Position numbers and translations under genes: made by a program. DNA of 64,000 nt, taken from assembly GCA_017848855.1 (NCBI GenBank), contig JAFIHF010000013.1:1-64000 (forward strand). The letters run 5' to 3'. The DNA is from Rhodanobacter denitrificans. GTDB taxonomy: Bacteria > Pseudomonadota > Gammaproteobacteria > Xanthomonadales > Rhodanobacteraceae. How positions within the stretch are numbered: the first letter of the stretch is position 1; each line of letters begins with the position of its first letter. This document shows positions 52,804 to 62,884 of this stretch, piece after piece. The notes under the pieces were generated by a model. That model searched no databases, was not told the DNA's origin, and saw only the letters and a list, made by a program, of their open reading frames with translations.

Positions 52804-53056
52804 CCTCGCATGCCCCGGTTACGACAGCATCCGGCGAGCGAACCCGCCCGGCACGTTCGCCCCCTCTCCCCGCCGGGGCACGCGGGGAGCGGCCATGGAT
52901 GGCCGCAGCTTTGAGGAGCGAGGAGAGGGTTGGGGAGAGGGGCCAATCTCGCCGCAATCCCCATCGAAGCCCCGTAGGAGCGCACCCTGTGCGCGATTGC
53001 TCTTCGCACGACCAATCGCGCACAGGGTGCGCTCCTACAAGGAAGCATCGCGGCGC
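52804..53056. other. Spacer with repeats inside the RND operon
   Basis: It contains a GTAGGAGCGC palindrome (52974-53038; arms end in gcgcgatt/aatcgcgc) and a ccctctcccc...ggggagagggg pair around 52860-52943. No gene seen. The repeat lies between adaptor and transporter genes that would otherwise be one operon, so it could reduce transporter expression relative to adaptor. Confidence 0.75.
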
Positions 53057-54184
53057 TCACCCCGCCACCACCTGCACCCGCGTGCCGTTGGTCAGCAGCA
53101 TCTGCCCGTCGGTGACCACCTGCTCGCCGCCGGCGAGGCCATGCTCGATCACGATGCGCCCGCGGTTGCTCACGCCTGCGCTGACCATGCGCTGCTGCGC
53201 CTTGCCGTCCGCACCCACCACGAACACGAAGCTGCCGGTGGGCGAGTTCTGCAGCGCCGTCACCGGCACCGTCACCACGTCGTGCAGGCGTGCGGTGGGC
53301 AGGGTCACCTGCACGAACTGGCCGGGGGTGAGGCGGTCGTCGGCGTTGGCGTAGCTCGCCTTGAGCTGGATCGTGCCGGTGCCGGTGTCCACCGCGTTGT
53401 TGATGAAATCCAGCGTGGCCGTGATCGGCGCCGTCGTCGCGCCCGGCGGCTGCACGCTCACCGCCACGCTGCCGCGGGCGGCCGCGGCCTTGATACCGTC
53501 CAGCGCCGACTCCGGCACCGAGAACGTGAGATGGATCGGCCGCACCTGGTTGAGCACGACGAGGTTGGTGCTGTTCGCGGCCACCTGCGCGCCGGGGTAG
53601 ACCAGCGGCGCGCCGGCGATGCTGTCCACCGGCGCCACGATCCGCGCGTAGCCGAGCTGGGTCTGCGCCATCTCCACCGCGGCCCGGTCGGCCTGCACCG
53701 ACGCGGCGTAGATGCCCACGTTCGCCTTGTAGCCGTCGTAGTCGGTCTTCGACACGTAGCCCTTGGCCAGCATCGGCGTGTAGCGGCGCAGCACCTGCTC
53801 GGCGTTCGCGAGTTGGGCCTGGTCCTTGGCGAGGTTGCCGCGCGCCTGGTCCAGCTGCGCCTGCAGCAGGCTGGGATCGATGCGCGCGATCACCTCGCCG
53901 CGCTGCACGCGGCCGCCCGGCGTGAACGCGATCGCCTGCAGCTGGCCGCTGACGCGCGACTGCACGGTCACGCTGGAATACGCCTCGGCGTAGCCGTTCA
54001 CCGTGAGCGAGAGCGCGAGGTCGCCGCGCTCGACCCGCGCCACCTTCACCGGCACCGCCTGCGCCGCGGCCGGCTTGCCCGGCGCGGGCTTGCCGCCGCC
54101 CGACCAGGCGTGCGCGAGCAGCGCGGCCAGCGCCACCACCAGCAGCAGGGCCACGGGTTGCTTCCAGGAAATGCGCTGCGGCAT
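53057..54184 (-). CDS. RND efflux adaptor protein (MdtA-like, HlyD family)
   Basis: This 375-residue protein has an N-terminal helix (QPVALLLVVALAALLAHAW), a lipoyl domain (VTVQSRVSGQLQAIAF ... YARIVAPVDSIAGAPLV), an alpha-hairpin (about 100-165) and a C-terminal barrel (VTVPVTALQNSPTGSF). It has no lipobox, so it is anchored by the helix. GGAGA precedes ATG 54184. It pairs with the RND transporter downstream and lies 192 bp after a marR-type gene. Confidence 0.92.
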   Translation of the reverse strand: MPQRISWKQPVALLLVVALAALLAHAWSGGGKPAPGKPAAAQAVPVKVARVERGDLALSLTVNGYAEAYSSVTVQSRVSGQLQAIAFTPGGRVQRGEVIARIDPSLLQAQLDQARGNLAKDQAQLANAEQVLRRYTPMLAKGYVSKTDYDGYKANVGIYAASVQADRAAVEMAQTQLGYARIVAPVDSIAGAPLVYPGAQVAANSTNLVVLNQVRPIHLTFSVPESALDGIKAAAARGSVAVSVQPPGATTAPITATLDFINNAVDTGTGTIQLKASYANADDRLTPGQFVQVTLPTARLHDVVTVPVTALQNSPTGSFVFVVGADGKAQQRMVSAGVSNRGRIVIEHGLAGGEQVVTDGQMLLTNGTRVQVVAG

Positions 54185-54274
54185 GGGCTCTCCGCGGATG
54201 GATGCGGGCTGTCCCGTCGACCGGGGCACCGCGGCGGCGCGACGCCTGAAGATCGGCAGGAACCAAACGATGAC

Positions 54275-54302
54275 TCAACGCAGCAGGATATCGATGCGTT
54301 GA
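54275..54302. promoter_or_regulatory. Candidate MarR operator upstream of the RND operon
   Basis: A perfect 8-bp inverted repeat, TCAACGCA-N12-TGCGTTGA, lies in the gap between the marR gene and the adaptor gene, about 90 bp before the adaptor start. Arm length and spacing suit a dimeric MarR protein. Confidence 0.6.
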
Positions 54303-54376
54303 CTGTCACGGCATATTTTGCGCCGGGGTGGGCCGCGGGACAGCGGCGACGTCCGGCACTTGGCAAGCGCGGGGCG

Positions 54377-54841
54377 CTAGGCCTTGGGCGACGCCGGCGC
54401 CTCGACCGCGTCCAGCGCCTGCAGGTTCTCCTTGATCCGCGCGATCACCGCCAGCGCCTGCTTCAGCTCGTCGTAGGCGATGCCGCGGGTAGCCTCGCCG
54501 CGCAGCTCGCGCGCGATCTGCTCCATGTCGTCCACCACGCCGCGCGCCTGCTCGGTGACGTACAGCCGCCACGCGCGGCGGTCGCGCGGGTCGGGACGGC
54601 GCTCCACGAAGCCGGCGGCCTGCAGGCGATCGATCACCCGGCCCACCGCGATCGGCTCCATCTCCAGCGCCTCGGCCAGCTCGTTCTGGCGCATGCCCTC
54701 GCGGTGATACAGCATCTTGGTGGCGCGCCACTGCGCGCGGGTGAGGCCGAACTTCACCGCGCGCCGATCGAAGTGCTTGCGGAACAGCAAGGTCACGTCG
54801 TTCATCAGGTAGCCGAACGAAAGCTCTTCCGTTTTCGCCAT
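54377..54841 (-). CDS. MarR-family transcriptional regulator
   Basis: This 154-residue winged-helix regulator has the recognition region MRQNELAEALEMEPIAVGRV, the wing VERRPDPRDRRAWRLYVTE and long dimer helices at both ends. ATG 54841 gives family length; a longer frame overlaps the macrodomain gene fragment. It is upstream of, and on the same strand as, the RND efflux genes, so it probably represses them through the adjacent dyad. Confidence 0.91.
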   Translation of the reverse strand: MAKTEELSFGYLMNDVTLLFRKHFDRRAVKFGLTRAQWRATKMLYHREGMRQNELAEALEMEPIAVGRVIDRLQAAGFVERRPDPRDRRAWRLYVTEQARGVVDDMEQIARELRGEATRGIAYDELKQALAVIARIKENLQALDAVEAPASPKA

Positions 54842-54887
54842 GATCGTCGCAACCTCTCCCCCGTCGTGATGCAAGCATAAGGCGAAC

Positions 54888-54980
54888 ATGCCCATCCGCG
54901 TCATCACCGCCGACATCACCACGCTCGCCGCCGACGCCATCGTCAACGCGGCGAACGAGACCTTGCTGGGCGGCGGTGGG
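54888..54980 (+). pseudogene. Truncated duplicate of macrodomain gene 5' end
   Basis: Codons 3-31 of this 93-bp fragment are nearly identical to the start of the intact macrodomain gene (VITADITTLAADAIVNAA in both). The match ends after GGGG, where an unrelated palindromic sequence begins. The DNA identity includes silent sites, so the duplication is recent. The resulting 66-codon frame cannot fold as a macrodomain. Confidence 0.82.
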
Positions 54981-55100
54981 CGAGCAGCGGCGCTTGCGCG
55001 AGTCCGGTGGACTCGCGCGCCGCGGCGAGCGCCGGAGGCAGGATGCCGCAGGCCGGGTTGCCTGGCGAGCGAGGGATCGCGAGCCTAGCAACGACTCGAC
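54978..55100. repeat. Palindromic insert between macrodomain copies
   Basis: It contains a perfect inverted repeat gcgcgagtcc-ggt-ggactcgcgc near 54995-55020 within cgagcagcggcgc...gcgccgcggcgagcg. A motif ending cgagcgagggatcgcgagcc follows. It looks like an intergenic mobile or REP-type element whose arrival accompanied duplication of the flanking gene start. Confidence 0.65.
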
Positions 55101-55119
55101 TCCGCTACCTCGACCTCTC

Positions 55120-55644
55120 ATGTCCATTGCCGTCATTACCGCCGACATCACCACGCTCGCCGCCGACGCCATCGTCAACGCGGCGAACGAGACGCTGCTG
55201 GGCGGCGGCGGAGTCGACGGCGCCATCCACCGCGCCGCCGGCCCGCAGCTGCTGGCCGCCTGCCGCGCGCTGCCGCAAACCGCACCCGGCGTGCGCTGCC
55301 CCACCGGCGAGGCGCGCCTCACGCCGGGCTTCGCGCTGCCCGCGCGCTTCGTGATCCACACCGTGGGCCCGGTCTGGCACGGCGGCGGCCACGGCGAGGC
55401 GGCCTTGCTGGCCAGCTGCCATCGCAACGCGCTGCGCCTCGCGCGCGAACACGGCCTGCGCCGCCTCGCGTTCCCCGCGATCAGCTGCGGCGTGTACGGC
55501 TATCCCCCGCCGCTGGCTGCCGCGGTGGCGGTAACCACGCTGCATGAGGCGCTGGCCGCACACCCGGATTTCGAGCTCACCCTGTGCTGCTACGGCGAGG
55601 GCATGCGCGCGGTGTTCCAGGCCGCGCTCGACGCCGTGGCGTAG
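55120..55644 (+). CDS. Macrodomain protein, O-acetyl-ADP-ribose deacetylase type
   Basis: This 174-residue macrodomain (YmdB/MacroD group) has ADP-ribose-binding loops DAIVNAANETLLGGGGVDGAIH and FPAISCGVYGYP. These enzymes remove ADP-ribose from proteins or deacetylate O-acetyl-ADP-ribose. The start is duplicated upstream at 54888. The TAG stop lies inside a GTAGAAGCGC repeat shared with the convergent batD gene. Confidence 0.93.
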   Translation: MSIAVITADITTLAADAIVNAANETLLGGGGVDGAIHRAAGPQLLAACRALPQTAPGVRCPTGEARLTPGFALPARFVIHTVGPVWHGGGHGEAALLASCHRNALRLAREHGLRRLAFPAISCGVYGYPPPLAAAVAVTTLHEALAAHPDFELTLCCYGEGMRAVFQAALDAVA

Positions 55645-55682
55645 AAGCGCACCCCCGGATCAAGTCCGGGGGTGCGTTCCTA
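55641..55682. repeat. Palindromic repeat giving stop codons to two convergent genes
   Basis: gtagaagcgcacccccgga-tcaag-tccgggggtgcgttcctac has near-perfect arms. Its left end holds TAG of the macrodomain gene (55642-55644). Its right end, on the other strand, holds TAG of batD (55680-55682). The two genes are therefore separated by just 35 bp of repeat. Confidence 0.9.
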
Positions 55683-57395
55683 CAGCTTGAACGGATACAG
55701 CGGCGGCAGGCCGTCGTCGTCGCCCTTCTCCACCGCGCGCCACGCGAAGCCGCGCTTGAATACCTCGGCGAGATCGTCGCCGCCCGCCGTCGATGCCGTC
55801 GTGCCGTAGCAGCGCCGCTGCAGGTCGGCCAGCGCACGCCGCTGCGTTTCGTCCGCCAGCGCATCGTGCAGCGCGCCGGGATGCTGGATCGATGGCCGTT
55901 CGGCCTGTGCCCAGGCCAGCAGGCTGCGCAGCTGCGCCGGCGCATCGCTGCCGCGCGCGGCGGCGAGGAAGGCCTGGCGCGCGCGGCGCGCGGCATCGCT
56001 GCTCGCGTTGCTGCCCGCCGCCGCGACCACCGCGCCACGCGGCGCGCGCCGCCGCCACAGCCACCAGGCCAGCACGCTGAGCAGCCACAGCAGCAGGCTG
56101 GCCAGCGCGATTGCGCGCCACGGCACGCTGCGCGTCGCCGCCGGTGCCACTGCCGCGGCGGGCGTTGCTGCAGCGTCCGGTTCCGCCGTCGACGCCGCGG
56201 CGGCCGGCGAGGCGGCCGCGGGTGGGGTGGCGGCTGCACCGGCCGCCGGCAGCACGGTGATGCTGTGCGCGGGAATCTCGGCGGTCTGCGCCTGGCCGGT
56301 GGTCACGTCGAACCAGCGCAGCGTGGTCGCCGGCAGGGTGAGCGTGCCGGCCTGCTCGGGCACCACCGCGAACGCGCGCTGGCGGCTGCCGACCAGCCAC
56401 GGGCCGTCGTTCGTGGTGGCGGTGGCCGGCTGGTCCGGGTACACCGTGGCGCCTTGCAGCGCGGGCAGGCTCAAGGCCGGCAGCGCCTCGAACGGCAGGC
56501 CGGTGGCGCTGAGCTTCATCGTGAGGTTGATCGGCTGCCCCACGCGCACCGGCGTGTTCGCGTCGGGCCAGCCGCTCAGCGTGAGGCTGAGCGCGCGCGC
56601 CGGCAGCCACGCCGCCTTGCCCCAGTCCGCGGGCGCGGCCTGCACCGGTACGCTGAGCGCGGGCGCGCTGGCCGACACCGAGGTGCCGACGCCGAAGAAG
56701 CTGTCGGGATCGTTCGGGTCCAGCGCCTCGCCCTGGAAACCCAGCGAGGGAATCGACAGCGTGCCGGCATGCTGCGGTACCAGCGCGTAGCGCCGTTCGA
56801 TCACGTGGTACTGGCTGCCGCCGCGCACTGCGTCGTAGCGCAGGTCGCCGCCGACCTGGCTGAGCTGCACGCCGTCGATCTGCGGCGTGTCCAGCGCGCC
56901 GCTGCTGATGTTGCCGCGGTAGTACAGCCGCACCACGTAGCTGAGCTGCTGACCCACCCAGGCGCGCTGCGGCGTGACCTCCGCCTCCATGAACAGGTTG
57001 CGGTGCAGCGCCGCGGCCGCCGCCGGGTTCGGTGGATCGACCTGCAGCGTGAGCGGCGCAGTCTGCGCGCCGGCCACCGCGAGCGAGGGGATGGTGAGCG
57101 TGCCCGCGTGCTTCGGCCGCAGCACCACGCCGATCACCAGCTCGGCGCTGCGCTTGCCGTTGACGATGCTGAGGCTGCTGCTCTGCGAGCGGCCGAGGAT
57201 GTCGAAATCCTGCTGCAGCGGGCCGAGGTCGGGCATCGCCACGCTGCCGCTGGCGCCGGCGACATGCAGGTTCAGCGTCACCGTCTCGCCCAGCTGCATG
57301 CTGCTGCGGTCCAGCGTGGCCTGCACGTCGGTGGCGCGCACCAGCAATGGAACGGCGAGGCACAGCAGCAGGCAGAGGCAAACCAACCTTTTCAC
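55680..57395 (-). CDS. batD: BatD-like protein (DUF7939/oxygen tolerance family)
   Basis: This 571-residue protein has a signal peptide (LVCLCLLLCLAVPLLVRA), several beta-rich Ig-like domains (about 20-400) and a C-terminal helix (WRAIALASLLLWLLSVLAWWLW) with a cytosolic tail. It fits BatD of the Bacteroides aerotolerance-type operon. GTG at 57395 overlaps the previous stop (GTGA). Its own stop is a repeat-derived TAG. Confidence 0.88.
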   Translation of the reverse strand: MKRLVCLCLLLCLAVPLLVRATDVQATLDRSSMQLGETVTLNLHVAGASGSVAMPDLGPLQQDFDILGRSQSSSLSIVNGKRSAELVIGVVLRPKHAGTLTIPSLAVAGAQTAPLTLQVDPPNPAAAAALHRNLFMEAEVTPQRAWVGQQLSYVVRLYYRGNISSGALDTPQIDGVQLSQVGGDLRYDAVRGGSQYHVIERRYALVPQHAGTLSIPSLGFQGEALDPNDPDSFFGVGTSVSASAPALSVPVQAAPADWGKAAWLPARALSLTLSGWPDANTPVRVGQPINLTMKLSATGLPFEALPALSLPALQGATVYPDQPATATTNDGPWLVGSRQRAFAVVPEQAGTLTLPATTLRWFDVTTGQAQTAEIPAHSITVLPAAGAAATPPAAASPAAAASTAEPDAAATPAAAVAPAATRSVPWRAIALASLLLWLLSVLAWWLWRRRAPRGAVVAAAGSNASSDAARRARQAFLAAARGSDAPAQLRSLLAWAQAERPSIQHPGALHDALADETQRRALADLQRRCYGTTASTAGGDDLAEVFKRGFAWRAVEKGDDDGLPPLYPFKL

Positions 57396-59316
57396 AACCC
57401 ATCCTCGTCGGGCACGCCGCCGTGGCGGCGCTGGTATTCCAGTTCGAACTTGCGGCGCAGCAGCGCGCCCGGATCGTCGGGCACGCGCTGCAGCGCCTGG
57501 CGCAGGTCGGCCGGCAGCTTGGCCTGCGGATCGTCGGCGCCTTCCGCGCCGAGCTGGTGCGTGGACGGCGGATTCGTCGCGGGCTTGCCGGCGGCGCCCA
57601 GCTGCTTGTCCAACTGCTGCTTCAGCGCCTGTTGCGCCTTCGCGGCCTGCGCCTGCTGCGCGGCCTGCTGCGCGGGCGTCGGCGGTTGCGCATCCTGTTG
57701 CTGCGCGTCGGCTGCACTCGAGGATTTTTCGTCGGCGGGCTTCGGCTGGTTTTGCGGCGACTGACCGGCATCGTTCGATGAATGCTGCTGATCCTGCTGC
57801 TGCGCGGAGCCCTTGTCGTGCTGCGGTAACTGGCCGGATTCGCCACTCTGGCCCTGTTCGTTCTTGTCCTGCCCGCTCTTGCCCTGCCCTTGCGACGAGG
57901 AGGAACCGCCCTGCTTCGGTTGCTGCTGCGACGACGAGGGCTGGTTTTGCTGCGGCGGCTGCTTGCGCAGCCAGTCCTCCACCGCCTGCCGGTTCGCTTT
58001 CGCATCGGCGTTGGCGGGGTTCTGTTTCAAGGCCTCGTCGTAGGCCTGGATCGCGTCCTGGTATTTGCCCTCGCGCGCCAGCGCATTGCCGAGGTTGTAG
58101 GCGGCGTCGCTGCCCTTGGCCGTGCGCAACGCCTGCGCGGCGGCGGCGTAGTCGCCCGCGCGATAGGCCGCCGCGCCGCGCCAGGCCGGATCGCGTGCCA
58201 GCTGCAGCGCCTGCTTCGCGTCGCCCCGCTGCAAGGCCTGCGCCGCCTGCTGGTCGCGGCGCTGCCACAGGTCGCGCCAGCTCGCGGCGTGCGCGGTGCC
58301 GGGCAGCATCGGCAGCAGCACCAGCGGCAACAGCAACAGCCAGCCGCGGCGGAACGCCAGCGCGGCCAGCGGCAAGAGGAGCAGCAGCAGCCACGGGCCG
58401 CGATCCTGCCACTCGTCGCCGAGCTGGCCCGGCGCCGCCTGCGTGGAGCCCGCGCGCAATTCGCCTTCGAGCGTGGCGACGTCGCCGTCGTTCGCGCTCA
58501 TCGGCGCGTAGCGGCCGCCGCCTGCCGCGGCCACGGCGGCGAGCGCCGCGTCGTCGCGGCCGGCCAGTTGCAGGTCGCCCTTGGCGTCGTGCAGGAAGCC
58601 GCCGCCCGGCAGCGGCACCGGCGCGCCCTGCGGCGTGCCCACGCCCAGCACGGAGACGCGCACGCCTGCCGCACGCGCCTTGCGCGCGGCGGCCTGCGCC
58701 GCCGCATCGACGCTGTCGGCGATCAGCACCAGCGAACCGCCGCCAACCTTCGCGTCGCGGATCAGCGCCACGCCGCGCGCGATCGCCGCCGCCGCGTTGT
58801 CGCCATCCACCGGCATGGTGTCGGGCGCCATCGCGTCGAGCAGGGTGCCGAGGCTGTGCACGTCGGAGGTGAGCGGCGCCACCACGAAGGCCTCGCCGGC
58901 GTAGCCGATCAGCGCGTTCAAGCCGTCGCGGTTCGCCAGCAGCAGGTCGTGCGCCTTGTAGCGCGCGCGGCCGATGCGGTTGGGCGCCACGTCGTGCGCC
59001 AGCATGCGCTGCGACAGCGAGATCGCCACCACCTGCGCGGCGCGCTGCGCGTACAGCGGCTGCGCCACGCGGCTCCACGTCGGTCCGGCCAGCGCCAGCA
59101 CCGCCAGCAGCCAGGCCAGCGCGAGCAGACCCAGCGGCAGGCGTTGCCGCGCGGCCCGGCCCTGCAGGAGTTGCGGCAGCAGTTCCGCATCGACCAATCG
59201 CGCCAGCGCCTGCAGGCCGCGACCGCGCCGCGCGGCCTGCCACAGCAGCCACGGCAGCACGGCCAGCGCGCACAGCCACCACGGCCGCAGGAAATGGAAC
59301 TGGGCCAGCGCCGCGC

Positions 59317-59320
<4 letters not shown>
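57392..59320 (-). CDS. BatB/BatC fusion: VWA domain plus TPR and Gln-rich tail
   Basis: This 642-residue protein has two N-terminal helices, a VWA-like domain (about 85-290), another hydrophobic pair (about 310-345), a TPR region (about 355-455, AYNLGNALAREGKYQDAIQ) and a long Q/S/N-rich low-complexity tail. The VWA MIDAS motif, DxSxS in active members, reads VVAISLSQRM here: the Asp is gone, so metal-dependent binding is doubtful. BatB and BatC are separate in some genomes. Start and stop overlap neighbours by 4 bp. Confidence 0.88.
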
Positions 59321-60289
<969 letters not shown>

Positions 60290-60297
<8 letters not shown>

Positions 60298-60808
60298 GGC
60301 CCGGCTCCGCGGCGACAGACTTCCACGCACGCGGTCGCGCGGCGGCGTGCAGCCACGCGCGCGCCGCCGCCAGTGCGGCCGCGGCGTCGAACGCGCCGCG
60401 CGGGCGATACATCGCCGCTTCCAGCGCGGCCAGCCGGGCGAGCGTCGCCGGCGGCACCGGCACCCGCGCCAGCGTGGCCTGCCACGCGTCGCCGCGCTGC
60501 TGGGTCGCCGCGCCGTCGTGCAGGCGCGCCACCCGGCGCAGCAGTTGCTGCAGCGCCGCCGCCAGCGCGGCATCGTCGCCGTCGCGCGCATGCCGTTGCG
60601 CGTGGCGCTCCAGTTCGCCCAACCACTGCCGACGCCGTTGCCGCAGGCGGCGCTGGCGATGCCACAGCCAGGCCAGCGCCATGACGGCCAGCAAGGCCAG
60701 CGCCGCGAGCAGCCACCAGCCCGGCGCGGGCGGCCACCACGGCGGCGCGGGCGGCAGGTGGATGTCGCGCAGCACCGGGCCGCTCGACGCGGGCGGCGAC
60801 GGCATCAT
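60290..60808 (-). CDS. DUF4381 family membrane protein
   Basis: This 172-residue protein has a Pro-rich N-terminus (LRDIHLPPAPPWWPPAPGWW), one transmembrane helix (LLAALALLAVMALAWLW) and a helical cytosolic part. This LRDIHLP...WWPPAPGWW pattern is the DUF4381 signature in MoxR/Bat clusters. Its start overlaps the DUF58 stop (ATGA). Confidence 0.88.
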
Positions 60809-61748
60809 CGCCGCGTCCTCGTCGTGCCCAGCAACTCGCCCACGGCCGGCAGCGGATCGTCGCGCGTGTCGAGCACTCGGCAACGCAGGCTAGTGGCGCG
60901 CGCCAGCGCTTCCAGCCGCGCCGGGCCCGCGCCCAGCGCCTGCTGGAATTCGCGCCGCTGGCGTTCGCCCAGCAGCACCACGTCGCGGCGCTCACCGGCG
61001 TGCTCCAGCGGATAGCGGCCCGGCGGCGGCGGTTCGCGTTCCAGCGCATCGGCCAGCACCAGCACGCCGACGCCGGCGCGCGTCTTGAGATCGAGCAGGT
61101 GCTGTTGCGCCTCGGCATCCGCGCTGAAGCCGTCGCTGAGCAGCAGCACGCGGCTGGCGCCATGTTGCAGGCGGCGCGCGCGCAGCAAGGCGGCGGACAG
61201 CGGCTCGGCGCGCTCCACCGGCGGCAGCGCATCCCAGTCCGCCAGCGCGCCGCACACCGCGAGCGCGCCGTGCGCACCGCCCTGCGGGCGCAGCAGATGC
61301 TCGCTGGCGCCGAAAGCCAGCAGCCCCACGCGCTCGCCGGCGCGCACGGCCAGCCACGCGGCGACGGCGGCGGCGCGCGCGGCCTGCACCGACTTGAAAC
61401 GGGCGCGGGTGCCGAAGCGCAGGCTGGCGTGGGTGTCGAGCAGGATCAGCAGGCGGCCTTCGCGCTCTTCCTGGTACAGCTTGGTATGCAGCTTGCCGCT
61501 GCGCGCAGTGAGCCGCCAATCGAGGCGGCGCGCGTCGTCGCCGGGCTGGTAGGCGCGCGACTCGGCGTAGTCCATGCCGCGGCCGTATAGACGGCTGGAT
61601 TGCTGGCCAACGCGCGGCGCATGGCTGGCCGTCGGCGCGAGTTTCGCGCGGCCGACGCGCGCGCCCAGCGCGATCAGCTCGGCCAATGACACGCGCGTGC
61701 GGCCGTCGCCGTCGGCGCGGTTCGGCAAGCCGGTATCCACGACGGCGT

Positions 61749-61752
<4 letters not shown>
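60805..61752 (-). CDS. DUF58 family protein (MoxR-associated)
   Basis: This 315-residue protein has the DUF58 signature DYAESRAYQPGDDARRLDWR followed by a VWA-like domain (RLLILLDTHASLRFG). It is the standard second gene of MoxR clusters. It uses GTG at 61752, overlapping the moxR stop (GTGA). Confidence 0.9.
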
Positions 61753-62747
<995 letters not shown>

Positions 62748-62833
62748 GGGGGTTCCGGCGGCAAGTCGCCGCTATCGACCGCGGCGGAGCCCGGAAGTTT
62801 AACCATGCACCGCGCATCGTTCAGGCGCACCAA

Positions 62834-62865
62834 CGCAAAGAGGCGGCCGTGGCCGCCTCTTTGCG
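62834..62865 (-). terminator. Strong hairpin after pilQ
   Basis: Perfect 15-bp arms cgcaaagaggcggcc/ggccgcctctttgcg with a 2-base loop (gt) lie 20 bp past the pilQ stop. It works for either strand by symmetry and separates pilQ from the moxR promoter region. Confidence 0.75.
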
Positions 62866-62884
62866 TGTCGCGATGGGCGACGCC

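Noticed and set aside
50383-52914. Large plus-strand frame opposite the RND transporter
   Set aside because: It is a histidine/arginine-rich antisense shadow of a clear RND protein, without any motif.
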